NCBI RefSeq assembly: GCF_004011155.1
Contig: NZ_RJWG01000005.1
Span: forward strand, 1-64,000
DNA from: Clostridium prolinivorans
Lineage (GTDB): Bacteria > Bacillota > Clostridia > Clostridiales > Clostridiaceae
Length of the DNA stretch: 64,000 nucleotides
Direction: 5' to 3'
In this document: positions 1 through 9,050 of the stretch, in pieces
Position numbering within the stretch: position 1 is the first letter of the stretch
Layout of the letters: every line of letters begins with the position of its first letter
Position numbers and translations under genes: made by a program
Notes under the pieces: model-generated
Databases searched by the model: none
What the model was told of the DNA's origin: nothing
The model's input: the letters and a program-made list of their open reading frames with translations, nothing else

Positions 1-44
1 ATATTTACATGTGGCTTGCTTCTTTCAAATTTTGCCTTTGACAT
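1..44 (-). CDS. tuf: Elongation factor Tu, first 14 codons only
   Basis: Only the N-terminus is inside the window. The reverse complement reads ATG TCA AAG GCA AAA TTT GAA AGA, giving MSKAKFERSKPHVN, which is the conserved start of bacterial EF-Tu, the GTPase that delivers aminoacyl-tRNA to the ribosome. A strong GGAGG ribosome binding site lies 8 bases before the ATG. The gene runs off the left edge. Being downstream of sigH and two tRNA genes on the same strand matches the usual clostridial order sigH-tuf-rpmG-secE. The call rests on 14 residues plus context, but these are very characteristic. Confidence 0.9.
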   Translation of the reverse strand, partial: MSKAKFERSKPHVN

Positions 45-121
45 TTTTATTTCCTCCTTTATTTCAAATACACTTACCCTGGTGTGTTATTAAATTAAAT
101 AACATAAAAAATATATTTTTA

Positions 122-197
122 TGGAGCCCATAACCGGGATTGAACCGGTGACCTCCACCTTACCAAGGTGACGCTCTACCTACTGAGCTATATGGGC
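122..197 (-). tRNA. tRNA-Thr (anticodon GGT)
   Basis: The minus strand folds as a standard 76-nt cloverleaf: acceptor GCCCATA pairing with TATGGGC, D-arm GCTCAGTAGGTAGAGC, anticodon loop TTGGTAA (anticodon GGT), T-arm with GGTTCAATCC, and an encoded 3' CCA. It lies about 80 bases upstream of the tuf start, so it may be co-transcribed with tuf. Confidence 0.95.
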
Positions 198-226
198 AAT
201 TCAAACTTTTTAATAAATTAAATTTT

Positions 227-300
227 TGGAGCGGGTGAGGGGAATCGAACCCCCGTAACTAGCTTGGGAAGCTAGGGCTCTGCCATTGAGCTACACCCGC
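227..300 (-). tRNA. tRNA-Gly (anticodon CCC)
   Basis: The minus strand gives a 74-nt tRNA: acceptor GCGGGTG pairing with CACCCGC, D-arm GCTCAATGGCAGAGC, anticodon stem CTAGC/GCTAG around loop TTCCCAA, T-loop GTTCGATTC and an encoded CCA. The loop reads T-T-CCC-A-A, so the anticodon is CCC rather than the more common TCC or GCC; it would read the rare codon GGG. It is transcribed with the neighbouring tRNA-Thr. Confidence 0.93.
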
Positions 301-380
301 TCATTAATTAAATTATATGTATATCACATACCAATTACTAATTTTAATATAAAGATTTTTATATGTCAATAGGTATTTTT

Positions 381-1025
381 TTACTTACCATATAGACTTT
401 TTTCAAGTTTTCTTTTTACTCTTTGAAGTGCATTATCTATAGATTTTGCATGTTTATTTAAATCACATGCAATTTCTTGATAAGACTTTCCATCAAGATA
501 AGAAGATAAAACTTCCAATTCCAAATCGGACAAAACTTCTCCAATTTCTACTTTTATATGTTTTAATTCTTCTTGGCTTATTACAATTTCTTCAGGATCT
601 GTTACCTTAGCCATTGATAATATATCAAGCAAAGTCCTGTCCGACTCTTCATCATATATAGGCTTATTTAAAGATATATATGTGTTAAGCGGAATATGCT
701 TTTGCCTAGTTGCAGTTTTAATGGCTGTAATAATTTGTCTTGTGATACAAAGTTCTGCAAAAGCTTTAAAGGAAGTCATTTTATCATTTTTAAAATCTCG
801 TATAGCTTTATAAAGGCCTATCATACCTTCTTGATATATATCTTCCTTGTCAGCTCCAATTAAAAAGTAAGATTTTGCTTTTGCTTTAACAAAATTTTCA
901 TATTTATTAATGAGGTATTCTTGAGCTACAGTATTACCATTTTTTGCTTCAATTGCTATTTCCTCATCTAGTTTGTTTTCAAAGTCAGAAAAATTTTTTG
1001 TAGAAAATATAACGTTTTTATACAA
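381..1025 (-). CDS. sigH: RNA polymerase sporulation sigma factor SigH
   Basis: Predicted sigma-70 family factor of 214 residues, the normal length of SigH (Spo0H), which directs early sporulation and stationary-phase transcription. Region 2 lies around residues 45-115, with the core-binding and -10 recognition helix containing EDIYQEGMIGLYKAI, and region 4 (helix-turn-helix for the -35) around 155-210 containing LDGKSYQEIA. The start is TTG, six bases after a GGGGGG ribosome binding site; no ATG is better placed. It lies downstream of the YacP gene and upstream of two tRNAs and tuf, the standard position of sigH in Clostridium. Confidence 0.93.
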   Translation of the reverse strand: MYKNVIFSTKNFSDFENKLDEEIAIEAKNGNTVAQEYLINKYENFVKAKAKSYFLIGADKEDIYQEGMIGLYKAIRDFKNDKMTSFKAFAELCITRQIITAIKTATRQKHIPLNTYISLNKPIYDEESDRTLLDILSMAKVTDPEEIVISQEELKHIKVEIGEVLSDLELEVLSSYLDGKSYQEIACDLNKHAKSIDNALQRVKRKLEKSLYGK

Positions 1026-1096
1026 TATAATCCCCCCAAGTATGCCATGCCCTAAGATTAATTATACATTTAAACTATTTTTTTCGTCAAGAGGTT

Positions 1097-1609
1097 TTAC
1101 TTGCTTCTTCGTATTTTTTCAAGTTTTTCCAAAATATCTTTTTGAATTCTATCTTCTATTAAATGTCTTTTCTCTGAATACTTTTTTTCTGATTTACTTC
1201 TAATCTTATTTTCAGCTTCTTTTACTTCAAAGTAAAATTCCAAAGATGACATTCTTATAGCTCCTCTTTGAAATGTAACCTGTTGTTCTAAAGAATCAGA
1301 AGTTACTACACAAACCTCTGTATTTCTGCCAATTTTATTTACAGTTTTTTCAATATAACTATCAGCAGTTTCTCCTTCTTTTGTATATACAATTATGAGA
1401 TTATCTGTAATTTTTTCTTTTTTTTGAAGACTTCCACTGACCATATGAGCATCAAACACAATATAAACTTTATATCCCTTAAAGGTAGCATAATTTTGAA
1501 TGTAATCTATAAGTTTTACTCTAGCTGCTTCTAAACTATATTCTTTAATTTTTTTAAGTTCGGGCCAACTATTTATAACATTATATCCATCAACAAAAAC
1601 GTTTCTCAA
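1097..1609 (-). CDS. YacP/Rae1-type NYN domain RNase
   Basis: A 170-residue protein of the NYN (PIN-like) nuclease family. The B. subtilis homologue YacP (Rae1) cleaves mRNA in the ribosomal A site; that exact role is only inferred here. Acidic metal-binding positions typical of the fold are visible in VDGYNVI near the N-terminus, VFDAH near residue 52, EGETADSYIE near 80 and VVTSDS near 102. The C-terminal 40 residues are Lys/Glu-rich and helical. The start is TTG, preceded by AAAGGGA, which overlaps the end of rlmB. It sits in a compact cysS-mrnC-rlmB-yacP-sigH block. Confidence 0.85.
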   Translation of the reverse strand: MRNVFVDGYNVINSWPELKKIKEYSLEAARVKLIDYIQNYATFKGYKVYIVFDAHMVSGSLQKKEKITDNLIIVYTKEGETADSYIEKTVNKIGRNTEVCVVTSDSLEQQVTFQRGAIRMSSLEFYFEVKEAENKIRSKSEKKYSEKRHLIEDRIQKDILEKLEKIRRSK

Positions 1610-1611
1610 TT

Positions 1612-2457
1612 TTAATCCCTTTTAATCCTTTGTTTCAAAACTTCATACATCATTATTCCACCAGCAACAGAAGCATTTAATGAATTAATTTTACCTACCA
1701 TAGGTATTTTTACAAGCATGTCACATTTACTTTTAGTAAGTTTTGAAATTCCTTTACCTTCGCTGCCTATAACAAGTGCTATTGAGCCTTTTAAATCTAC
1801 ATCAAAGCAATAACTCTCTCCTGCCATATCTGCTCCATAAATCCAAATATTTTTTCCTTTAAGTTCATCTATTACCGAATTAATATTTGTAACTTTTGCT
1901 ATTTTCATATGTTCTACTGCTCCTGCAGAAGACTTATATACTGTTGAAGTTATACCTACATTTCTTCTTTTTGGTATAATAATTCCATGAGCTCCACAAA
2001 CTTCAGCACTTCTTATTATTGCACCAAAATTATGAGGATCTTCAATTTCATCTAAAATAATTATAAATGGATTTTCTTTTTTTTCTTCTGCATATTTTAG
2101 TATATCTTCTACTTCAAAATATTTATAAGGAGTAACTAAAGCTATAACTCCTTGATGTGCTTTCGAGGCAGACATGCTATCTAATTTTTTTCTATCTACT
2201 TCTTTTATAACAATGCCCTTATCTTTAGCTAGTGCTATTACAACATTTATAGAACCTTGAGAATCGCCTTTTGCAATCATAATCTGTTCTATTGTTCTAT
2301 CAGATCTTAAAGCTTCAATAACTGCATTTCTACCTTCAATAATATCTTCTCTAACTGGTGCATTTTCAATATTTTTTTTATATAAATTATCATTTTTAGC
2401 CGCCCGAACATTTTCATACTTTTCTTTTAATTCATCTTTAGTTTTTTCTTTTTTCAT
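1612..2457 (-). CDS. rlmB: 23S rRNA (guanosine-2'-O-)-methyltransferase, RlmB family
   Basis: SpoU/TrmH-family SPOUT methyltransferase that 2'-O-methylates a 23S rRNA guanosine (G2251 in E. coli) using SAM. The N-terminal third holds the L30e-like substrate-binding domain (EGRNAVIEAL, HQGVIALV). The catalytic domain shows motif 1 NFGAIIRSAE, motif 2 VIGSEGKGIS and motif 3 with SLNASVAGGIMMYE, which form the trefoil knot. I chose the ATG at 2457, which follows AAGGAAGG at good spacing just past the mrnC stop; an in-frame GTG at 2481 would add 8 residues inside mrnC and has no binding site. Length 281 residues. Confidence 0.92.
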   Translation of the reverse strand: MKKEKTKDELKEKYENVRAAKNDNLYKKNIENAPVREDIIEGRNAVIEALRSDRTIEQIMIAKGDSQGSINVVIALAKDKGIVIKEVDRKKLDSMSASKAHQGVIALVTPYKYFEVEDILKYAEEKKENPFIIILDEIEDPHNFGAIIRSAEVCGAHGIIIPKRRNVGITSTVYKSSAGAVEHMKIAKVTNINSVIDELKGKNIWIYGADMAGESYCFDVDLKGSIALVIGSEGKGISKLTKSKCDMLVKIPMVGKINSLNASVAGGIMMYEVLKQRIKRD

Positions 2458-2458
2458 T

Positions 2459-2890
2459 TTATCCCTTCCTTTGATCTTCACATCTTAATTTTATAACAGT
2501 ATTTAATATATAATTAAGCCTTTCATTTTGCTCTGTTAAGTATAAAAAACCTAATAGACTTTCAAAACCTGTAGCTATTCTATACTCCTGCACGTCAGCG
2601 TTTTTAGGTACAGTTGCTGATTTTGAATTTCTTCCCCTTTTAAATATTATTATTTCCTCTTTTGAAAGTTCATTTTCTAATTTTTTCATAAACTCACTTT
2701 GAGAGTGAGCTTTTACAAAAGAAATGGCTTCTTTATGAAGTTTATGTACAGACATATCTCTATTTTTATCTATAAGATATGTCCTTATAAAAACTTCATA
2801 TACAGCATCTCCTACAAAAGCAAGTACTAAAGGATTTAGCTGCGCTGCTTCTTTTGTTGTAAATTTTTTCTTGAATAAATCAAAATCCAT
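2459..2890 (-). CDS. mrnC: Mini-ribonuclease 3
   Basis: A 143-residue RNase III-like protein without the double-stranded RNA binding domain, as expected for Mini-III, which matures 23S rRNA ends in Firmicutes. The signature region LNPLVLAFVGDAVYEVFIR (residues 18-36) contains the catalytic Asp28. The other conserved stretch, FKRGRNSKSATVPKNA, is about residues 83-98, followed by the second acidic cluster in GFESLLGFLYL. It overlaps the rlmB ribosome binding region and starts 6 bases after cysS ends, so cysS-mrnC-rlmB are probably translated from one mRNA. Confidence 0.93.
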   Translation of the reverse strand: MDFDLFKKKFTTKEAAQLNPLVLAFVGDAVYEVFIRTYLIDKNRDMSVHKLHKEAISFVKAHSQSEFMKKLENELSKEEIIIFKRGRNSKSATVPKNADVQEYRIATGFESLLGFLYLTEQNERLNYILNTVIKLRCEDQRKG

Positions 2891-2896
2891 TAAATA

Positions 2897-4294
2897 TTAT
2901 ACCTTCTTCCATCTTACTCCTTGTGGAGTATCTTCAAGAATAATTCCTTTAGCTTTAAGCTCATCTCTTATTTTATCTGCTAAAGCCCAATTTTTATCTT
3001 TTCTAGCCTGCTGTCTTTTAGCTATAAGTTCTTCTATTTCTTTTTCTAAATTTCCTTTGGTAGATTTTTGGAGTATACCAAGAGGTTTACCAAGTTCTCT
3101 TATAAGATCTAATGACAATTTTACAAGTTCTTTTGAAGAAGTTAATGTTACGTTAGTATTAATATCTCTTACTAAATCAAATATAACTGAAATAGCATCT
3201 GCAGTATTAAAATCATCATCCATCTTTTCTATATATTTATCTCTATAGCCATTTAATTTTTCTAAATAATTTTTTTCATCTTCATTCATTTTATCTATTT
3301 TTACTTCTTCTAAAAGACTTTCAAGGTTAGCTATAGCGTTATATAATCTTTCTAAAGAAGCTTTAGAAGCTTCTAAAAGTTCTTCACTAAAATTAAGAGG
3401 AGTTCTATAATGTGCTGAAAGCATAAATAATCTAATAACATCTGCATCATATTTTTCTAAAACTTCTCTTGCAGTAAAGAAATTATTTAATGATTTAGAC
3501 ATTTTTTTATTATCAACATTTATAAAAGCAGAGTGCATCCAATAGTTTGCAAATGGTTTTCCATTTCTAGCCTCACTTTGTGCAATTTCATTTTCATGAT
3601 GTGGAAAGGCTAAATCTTCTCCCCCAGCATGTATATCTATTGTTTCTCCTAATAGTTTATATGCCATGCATGAGCATTCTATATGCCAGCCTGGTCTTCC
3701 CATTCCCCAAGGACTTTCCCAAGCAGGTTCTCCTAATTTTTGTTTTTTCCATACCGCAAAATCCATTGGATCTTTTTTTCTTTCATCAATGCTTATTCTC
3801 GCTCCAGCTTGAAGTTGTTCTAAATCCTGTCCTGAAAGTTTACCATAGTCTTTGAATTTCTTTGTACTAAAATATACATCTCCGTCAACTTCATAAGCAT
3901 ATCCTTTATCTATTAAATCTTTTACAAAATTAATTATTTCAGAAATAAATTCAGTAGCCCTTGGATTAACAGTTGCTCTTTTTATATTTAATGCATCTGC
4001 ATCTTTATAATATTCTTTTATAAATTTATCTCCAAGCTCTTTAACTGTTATATTTTCAGCATTAGCTCTATTTATCATTTTGTCATCTATATCTGTAAAA
4101 TTTTGAACAAATTTTACATTATATCCTTTATATTCTAAGTATCTTCTAAATGAATCGAATACTATAAATGTTCTTGCATTACCTATATGAAAAAAATTAT
4201 ACACAGTAGGTCCGCACACATACATACTTACTTCATTAGGCACAATTGGAACAAATTCTTCTTTTGTTTTTGAAAGGGTATTATATATTTTCAT
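2897..4294 (-). CDS. cysS: Cysteinyl-tRNA synthetase
   Basis: Class I aminoacyl-tRNA synthetase that charges tRNA-Cys. Visible hallmarks are the zinc/cysteine-binding Cys in [10 protein letters not shown], the HIGH motif as FHIGNARTF, the further zinc ligands in [10 protein letters not shown] and [10 protein letters not shown], and the KMSKS loop in [11 protein letters not shown]. The ATG at 4294 is preferred because GGAG lies 9 bases upstream; a TTG three codons earlier overlaps that site. Length 465 residues is normal. I looked for a T-box leader upstream and found none. It starts the cysS-mrnC-rlmB-yacP unit. Confidence 0.96.
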   Translation of the reverse strand: MKIYNTLSKTKEEFVPIVPNEVSMYVCGPTVYNFFHIGNARTFIVFDSFRRYLEYKGYNVKFVQNFTDIDDKMINRANAENITVKELGDKFIKEYYKDADALNIKRATVNPRATEFISEIINFVKDLIDKGYAYEVDGDVYFSTKKFKDYGKLSGQDLEQLQAGARISIDERKKDPMDFAVWKKQKLGEPAWESPWGMGRPGWHIECSCMAYKLLGETIDIHAGGEDLAFPHHENEIAQSEARNGKPFANYWMHSAFINVDNKKMSKSLNNFFTAREVLEKYDADVIRLFMLSAHYRTPLNFSEELLEASKASLERLYNAIANLESLLEEVKIDKMNEDEKNYLEKLNGYRDKYIEKMDDDFNTADAISVIFDLVRDINTNVTLTSSKELVKLSLDLIRELGKPLGILQKSTKGNLEKEIEELIAKRQQARKDKNWALADKIRDELKAKGIILEDTPQGVRWKKV

Positions 4295-4303
4295 ATTTTT
4301 CAA

Positions 4304-4638
4304 CTCCTTTATAACTAATATTCTACCATACTTTTATTTTTATCCTATATATAATACTACAAATTAATATATATTTGCTACTTTAAAGTTAATTTTAGTC
4401 ATAGTTTATAATAATCTTTATCGTAAAATCAATTAATTTTATAATACTTCCCCCTAAAAATTATATCATAAAAAAAATACTCACCAAAAGGCGAGAATTT
4501 ATATTTAATACTATATATTTTTTATATAGATATAAAACTTAAAAATTTAATATAGCTTCATGATAAAATAATCTTCTTTGTTATAAACAAAATATATTAT
4601 ATACTTGGATTATTATTTTACTTAATTATATTTAGTTT
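4304..4638. other. Intergenic region between ispD and cysS
   Basis: About 335 bases without a gene. It contains the ispD-side terminator at 4470-4495 and very AT-rich DNA that must hold the cysS promoter; no clear -35/-10 pair or T-box specifier structure could be identified by eye. Confidence 0.6.
4470..4495 (-). terminator. Intrinsic terminator after ispD
   Basis: On the minus strand CTCGCC-TTTT-GGTGAG forms a 6-bp stem (one G-U pair) followed by TATTTTTTTTATG. It separates the carD/PIN-TRAM/ispD group from cysS. Confidence 0.75.
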
Positions 4639-5334
4639 TCATGTTGTATGTCTATACTCTAATATTTTTTCTCCAATAATTAAGTCTTCAGGTGTAGTTA
4701 TTTTGATATTATTATAACTTCCTTCATAAAAATATACTTTGTTTCCAAAATACTCAGCAATGCTTGTATCATCAGTAAATTTAATATTATATTCAGCTGC
4801 TTTTTTATGGCAATTAAATATAATATCATATTTAAAACATTGAGGTGTCTGAACAGCAAAAAGTTTATCTCTATCTAAAGTTTCTTTAGAAAAATTATTT
4901 TCATCTATAATTTTTATTGTATCTTTAACCTTAACTCCACAAGCAGCCGCTCCAAATTTTTCAGCATATTTTATACCTTCTAAAATATTTTTATTATCTA
5001 CAAAAGGTCTTGCTCCATCATGAATTAATACTATATCATACTCTGATGCAGCTTTTAATCCATTATACACTGAATGCTGTCTTTCTTCTCCACCGTAAAC
5101 TACAGCTGAAACTTTATTAATGTTATATTTTTTTATTATTTCATTTTTACAATACTCTGCTTCTTTTTCTGATGTAACAAGAATTATACTGTCTATTAGA
5201 TTGCAATTTTGAAAAGCCATAAGTGTATAATAAAGTATAGGTTTATCTTTTAATTTTAAAAATTGCTTATTTATATTAGTACCCATTCTTTTACCTTTAC
5301 CAGCAGCAACTATAATTGCACAAACTTTATCCAT
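4639..5334 (-). CDS. ispD: 2-C-methyl-D-erythritol 4-phosphate cytidylyltransferase
   Basis: Third step of the MEP isoprenoid pathway: MEP + CTP gives CDP-ME. The nucleotidyltransferase loop [12 protein letters not shown] is at the N-terminus, followed by the conserved [11 protein letters not shown] and, near the end, [13 protein letters not shown]. The chosen ATG at 5334 follows AAGGTG at a good distance; a GTG at 5343 lies inside that binding site. Length 231 residues is typical. It begins about 20 bases after the PIN/TRAM gene and ends before a terminator, so these two are probably one unit. Confidence 0.95.
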   Translation of the reverse strand: MDKVCAIIVAAGKGKRMGTNINKQFLKLKDKPILYYTLMAFQNCNLIDSIILVTSEKEAEYCKNEIIKKYNINKVSAVVYGGEERQHSVYNGLKAASEYDIVLIHDGARPFVDNKNILEGIKYAEKFGAAACGVKVKDTIKIIDENNFSKETLDRDKLFAVQTPQCFKYDIIFNCHKKAAEYNIKFTDDTSIAEYFGNKVYFYEGSYNNIKITTPEDLIIGEKILEYRHTT

Positions 5335-5355
5335 AAAATACACCTTAACCTTTAC

Positions 5356-6459
5356 TTAAGCTTCCATTTCTTCTTTACGTCTTGCAAAAATCATTCTTCC
5401 TGCAGCAGTTTGAAGTACAGAAGTTACTACTACATCTTTTGTTTCTCCAATATACTTTCTTCCGCCTTCAACTACTATCATAGTACCATCATCAAGATAA
5501 GCTACCCCTTGTCCTGATTCTTTACCATCTTTAATTATTTGAATTTTCATCTCTTCGCCTGGTAAAACTACAGGCTTAACTGCATTTGCTAATTCATTTA
5601 TATTAAGAACTGAAACACCTTGAAATTCTGCAACCTTATTTAAATTATAGTCATTTGTTATAACTTTTCCGTTTAAAACCTGTGCAAGTTTTAATAATTT
5701 ACTATCAACTTCTGCTATATCCGGAAAATCTTTTTCATATATTTGAACATCTATATTAAGTTCTTTTTGAATTTTATTTAATATATCTAGACCTCTTCTT
5801 CCCCTGTTTCTTTTTAAAGCATCTGAAGAATCTGCAATATGTCTTAATTCTTCAAGTACAAAATTAGGTATAATAAGAGACCCCTCTATAAAACCAGTTT
5901 GACATATATCAAATATTCTTCCATCTATTATAACAGAAGTGTCTAAAATTTTTGCATCTCCCTTTTGGGGTCCTTTAGATTTTTTTTCCTTTGAAACACT
6001 TCCTTTTTTTATATTTGAAAAGAAATTTATAAGTTCTTCTCTTTTCCTTACAGCTATATCAGCTCCTATAGATGCTAAAGCCACAGCTATAAGTACAGAT
6101 ATAATTGTCCAAAAAAATGATATTTGTGCAAGTAGTATTCCAAATAATGATGCAATAATAAGTCCTACAATACCTCCTGTTGTAGCAAAAATAATTTCAT
6201 TTACAGGAATTTTTTGAATGCTCTTTTCCATATAATCAATTGCAGCAAATATAAACTTGTTAATCCAAGGAGAAATTAAAAATAAAATAAATCCAAAAAT
6301 TAATGTACATAAAATTAAAAATATTACTTTTAAAATAATATTACTATTGAAATAGTTTAAACTGTGGAAATAATTAGGTTTTAAAAGAAATTTTCCAATA
6401 AAAAAACCAATTATTAATCCGGTTGCAGTAAAAAGACCTCTAAAAATCTTTTTAAGCAA
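5356..6459 (-). CDS. PIN/TRAM domain membrane protein (YacL type)
   Basis: Conserved Firmicute protein with about four hydrophobic segments in the first 140 residues, then a basic linker, a PIN nuclease-like domain (about 165-290, starting with AKILDTSVIIDGRIFDI and containing VITNDYNLNKVA) and a C-terminal TRAM domain (about 295-350) ending in GRMIFARR. The PIN acidic residues are present, so RNase activity is plausible, but the biological role of YacL proteins is not established. The best start is the TTG at 6459, six bases after GGGAGGTG; a GTG inside that binding site would be the alternative. It is co-oriented with ispD and downstream of carD. Confidence 0.85.
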   Translation of the reverse strand: MLKKIFRGLFTATGLIIGFFIGKFLLKPNYFHSLNYFNSNIILKVIFLILCTLIFGFILFLISPWINKFIFAAIDYMEKSIQKIPVNEIIFATTGGIVGLIIASLFGILLAQISFFWTIISVLIAVALASIGADIAVRKREELINFFSNIKKGSVSKEKKSKGPQKGDAKILDTSVIIDGRIFDICQTGFIEGSLIIPNFVLEELRHIADSSDALKRNRGRRGLDILNKIQKELNIDVQIYEKDFPDIAEVDSKLLKLAQVLNGKVITNDYNLNKVAEFQGVSVLNINELANAVKPVVLPGEEMKIQIIKDGKESGQGVAYLDDGTMIVVEGGRKYIGETKDVVVTSVLQTAAGRMIFARRKEEMEA

Positions 6460-6582
6460 TAAAATCACCTCCCTTTACATTATTAGCAAATTTTTCAAAT
6501 TTAAATCTGTTTATATCTAATATATATTATAAAAATATTTTTTTCAATAATTAGAGGCCTTATTTAATAATAATTTATTATA

Positions 6583-7056
6583 TTATTTTAAATTTCTTAT
6601 AATTTTTAATGCTTCATTTAAGCTTATATCTAAAACAAGCATTATTTCACTTCCAACTAGTTCTTCAGCTTTATTTAATATTTTTTCTTCTCCTAAAGGC
6701 ATAATGCCCTTACTTTTTAGATAATATAAATCCCTTAAAACTTCACATTCTTTCTCTAAAATTCCAGTAGATATTTTATCATTATTATTTCTATATCTTT
6801 TGCTCCATTTTTTTTCTATTTTCTTAGGTTCCTCTTTAATTATATTAATGCAGTTATATAACTGTTCTTTTGTTACAATTTCTCTTATTTTGTAATTTTT
6901 TATTCTATTTATAGGTATAGACAAACTTATTTCGTTTATAACTAATTCTATATAAACAAATTCACATACAATATCATATATATTTTTTAATTCAATATTT
7001 TTTATTATTCCAGCGCCATAATTAGGTACAAATATTTTATCACCATTAGTTAACAT
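6583..7056 (-). CDS. CarD/CdnL-family transcription regulator
   Basis: A 157-residue protein with an N-terminal RNA polymerase interaction (RID/Tudor-like) domain starting NGDKIFVPNYGAGIIKNIE, the CarD_CdnL_TRCF signature, and a helical C-terminal half (about 70-157) that would contact DNA near the promoter. CarD-family proteins bind the RNAP beta subunit and stabilise open complexes. The ATG at 7056 follows GGGGGAAAAAAG; an open frame extends 27 codons further upstream but has neither a binding site nor similarity. It lies upstream of the PIN/TRAM gene and ispD, as in other clostridia. Confidence 0.9.
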   Translation of the reverse strand: MLTNGDKIFVPNYGAGIIKNIELKNIYDIVCEFVYIELVINEISLSIPINRIKNYKIREIVTKEQLYNCINIIKEEPKKIEKKWSKRYRNNNDKISTGILEKECEVLRDLYYLKSKGIMPLGEEKILNKAEELVGSEIMLVLDISLNEALKIIRNLK

Positions 7057-7130
7057 CTTTTTTCCCCCTATCTTTATAAGTGTTCTTGATTTATTATATA
7101 AATGTACATAAAAATTTGTCCTATGGTTTG

Positions 7131-7160
7131 TTGACAAAATTATCTGAAAAATTTTATAAT
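7131..7160 (+). promoter_or_regulatory. SigA-type promoter for the gene at 7318
   Basis: TTGACA at 7131-7136 and TATAAT at 7155-7160 are both perfect consensus hexamers with an 18-base spacer. Transcription would start near 7167, giving a 5' leader of about 150 bases before the ATG at 7318. It overlaps the region upstream of the divergent carD. Confidence 0.75.
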
Positions 7161-7317
7161 TACATTAAGATAATGGAAAAATAATTTTCAGAACAAATTT
7201 TTTGTATATTTTGTTGTTTTATAAGCAGAGAATAAAAATCAAAATTATTTTTTTAATATTTTTATTTTTCAAGTATTTTATAGAAGATATTAAACTTATT
7301 TAAGGAGTTGAGACCCA

Positions 7318-7722
7318 ATGAAAGATGTTATCTTCGACGATTTTCAAAACTGCGTAAGCGAATCTTTGTTAAGACATAGAAGTGTTTTAGATATAATGAC
7401 TAAACTTCAAGAATCAGACAGCAGAATTAATAGAGCTGTTGCTAAAGCTGTTACAAATTGTGGCTGTATGTCTATAGAGGCTAAAAAGCAAAAAATTGAA
7501 GATTTAGATGACAATATAAGTATTGAAGATTTAAAAGATCAATTTGAAACTCATATTAAAGGAGTACCTTGCGATAACTGTAGAGATGTATTAGAAAAAG
7601 AAATAGGAAATCATTTATTTTATATTGCTTCTTTATGTAATCTTCTTGATTTAAATATGTATGACATACTTTTAAAAGAATATGATAGAATAGAAACTTT
7701 AGGTAAGTTTTCTTTAAAATAA
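7318..7722 (+). CDS. Conserved clostridial protein of unknown function, CxC/CxxC cysteines
   Basis: A 134-residue, mostly helical acidic protein that I do not recognise with certainty; it resembles a clostridial family sometimes compared with MazG-like helical proteins, but I see no clear MazG EExxE motif. Two cysteine pairs stand out: NCGCMS near residues 48-51 and VPCDNCRDV near 78-82, a spacing suggestive of metal binding or a redox pair. No signal peptide or membrane segment. It is monocistronic: consensus promoter at 7131, a long leader, a GGAG site 8 bases before the ATG, and a terminator after the stop. Confidence 0.75.
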   Translation: MKDVIFDDFQNCVSESLLRHRSVLDIMTKLQESDSRINRAVAKAVTNCGCMSIEAKKQKIEDLDDNISIEDLKDQFETHIKGVPCDNCRDVLEKEIGNHLFYIASLCNLLDLNMYDILLKEYDRIETLGKFSLK

Positions 7723-7793
7723 AAGTATTACAGGAAATTTTTGAAATCTAAAAAATTTAAAATCTAATATAATTTAATTTGTTGAAATAAAAT

Positions 7794-7824
7794 AAAAGCG
7801 GCACTAACTTTTGTGCTGCTTTTT
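7794..7824. terminator. Bidirectional intrinsic terminator
   Basis: AGCGGCAC (7797-7804) pairs with GTGCTGCT (7813-7820), one G-U pair, flanked by A-run and T-run. It lies between the plus-strand gene ending at 7722 and the end of disA on the minus strand, so it can serve both. Confidence 0.8.
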
Positions 7825-7859
7825 AAGTTTAATTTTATTAAATTTCTTTAAGTTCTAAC

Positions 7860-8924
7860 TTATATAGGCTTATCAATCATTATCTGCTCTCTAAGTCTTC
7901 TTAACCCATTTTTAATAGCTTTTGCCCTAGCTTCTCCTATTCCTTCTACTTTATCAAGCTGCTCATAAGAAGCTTCCATAACTCCTTTAAGCTCTTTAAA
8001 TCTTTTGATTAAATTTTCTATAACTCCTGAAGGTATTCTAGGTATTTTACTTAACATTCTAAATCCTCTTGGAGAAATAAATGTATCTACTAAAGGTACT
8101 CCTGTATATCCAAGTATTTTAGATAAATAATCTAAATCTAAAAGTTCTTCTTGTGATATACTTTGAATCTGTTTATAAATATCATTGTAATCTAACCCAT
8201 TTTGACAATAATCTCTTATTAAATATATTTCATCTTGTTCAACAGATTTTACAAGTTCATTTAGCTGCATAGAAACAAGCCTGCCTTCGTTGCCAAGCTC
8301 ACATATGTACCTTTCTATTTCTCCTACAATTCTCATAACCATTTCTGTTCTTTGAATAACTGTTATAACATCAAAAAGTGTAGCTATATCCTGAAATTCT
8401 AGCATATTTAAATTACTTATAACTCTATCAAGTACAACAACATATTTTTCTAAAGTTTGTATAGCTTGATTGGCTTTACTAAGTATTACACTTGTGTCTT
8501 TTAAAATATATTTAAAATTATCCTTGTATATAGTTATAATATTTCTTCTTTGAGATATAGCAATAACTATAGCACCTGTTTGTTTTGCAACCCTATCTGC
8601 AGTCCTATGCCTGGTACCTGTTTCAAATGTAGGTATGCTTGAATCTGGTACAAGCTGAGTATTAGCATATAATATTTTTTTAAAATCACTGCTTATTACT
8701 ATAGCTCCATCCATTTTAGCAAGCTCATATACATAAGTTGGAGTATATTCAGAGTTTATATAAAAACCTCCATCTACTATATCTAAAACCTGCTCACTAT
8801 CTCCTAAAACTATAAGTCCACCTGTTTTAGCCCTAAGCACATTTTCAAGTCCTTCTCTTAAAGGTGTACCTGGAGCCATAATTTTAAGTATATTTAAAAG
8901 TTCTTTATCTTTTTCAATTCTCAT
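7860..8924 (-). CDS. disA: DNA integrity scanning diadenylate cyclase DisA
   Basis: Makes c-di-AMP from two ATP while scanning DNA for branched lesions. The N-terminal DAC domain (about 1-140) carries the catalytic DGA motif in KMDGAIVIS (about residue 72) and the RHR motif in [10 protein letters not shown] (about 106-108). A helical linker follows, and the C-terminal region carries helix-hairpin-helix DNA-binding repeats, ending with [22 protein letters not shown]. Length 354 residues is normal. It follows radA on the same strand after 126 bases, the usual radA-disA pairing; RadA is known in B. subtilis to modulate DisA. Confidence 0.96.
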   Translation of the reverse strand: MRIEKDKELLNILKIMAPGTPLREGLENVLRAKTGGLIVLGDSEQVLDIVDGGFYINSEYTPTYVYELAKMDGAIVISSDFKKILYANTQLVPDSSIPTFETGTRHRTADRVAKQTGAIVIAISQRRNIITIYKDNFKYILKDTSVILSKANQAIQTLEKYVVVLDRVISNLNMLEFQDIATLFDVITVIQRTEMVMRIVGEIERYICELGNEGRLVSMQLNELVKSVEQDEIYLIRDYCQNGLDYNDIYKQIQSISQEELLDLDYLSKILGYTGVPLVDTFISPRGFRMLSKIPRIPSGVIENLIKRFKELKGVMEASYEQLDKVEGIGEARAKAIKNGLRRLREQIMIDKPI

Positions 8925-9050
8925 AATTAATCACCCTATTTATATACTTTATTTAATTAATTTATATTTGAGTAACTAAAGTTCTTATTTTTATTTTTTA
9001 TATTAGTCTCAAATCTATTTATATTAAATAAATTTACTTTTAAATTAAAT

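Noticed and set aside
2458-2481. Alternative rlmB start at the upstream GTG
   Set aside because: It lies in mrnC and has no ribosome binding site, while the ATG at 2457 has AAGGAAGG at good spacing.
4295-4470. T-box leader before cysS
   Set aside because: No T-box sequence (TGGNACCGCG-like) or long leader stem could be found on the minus strand in this region.
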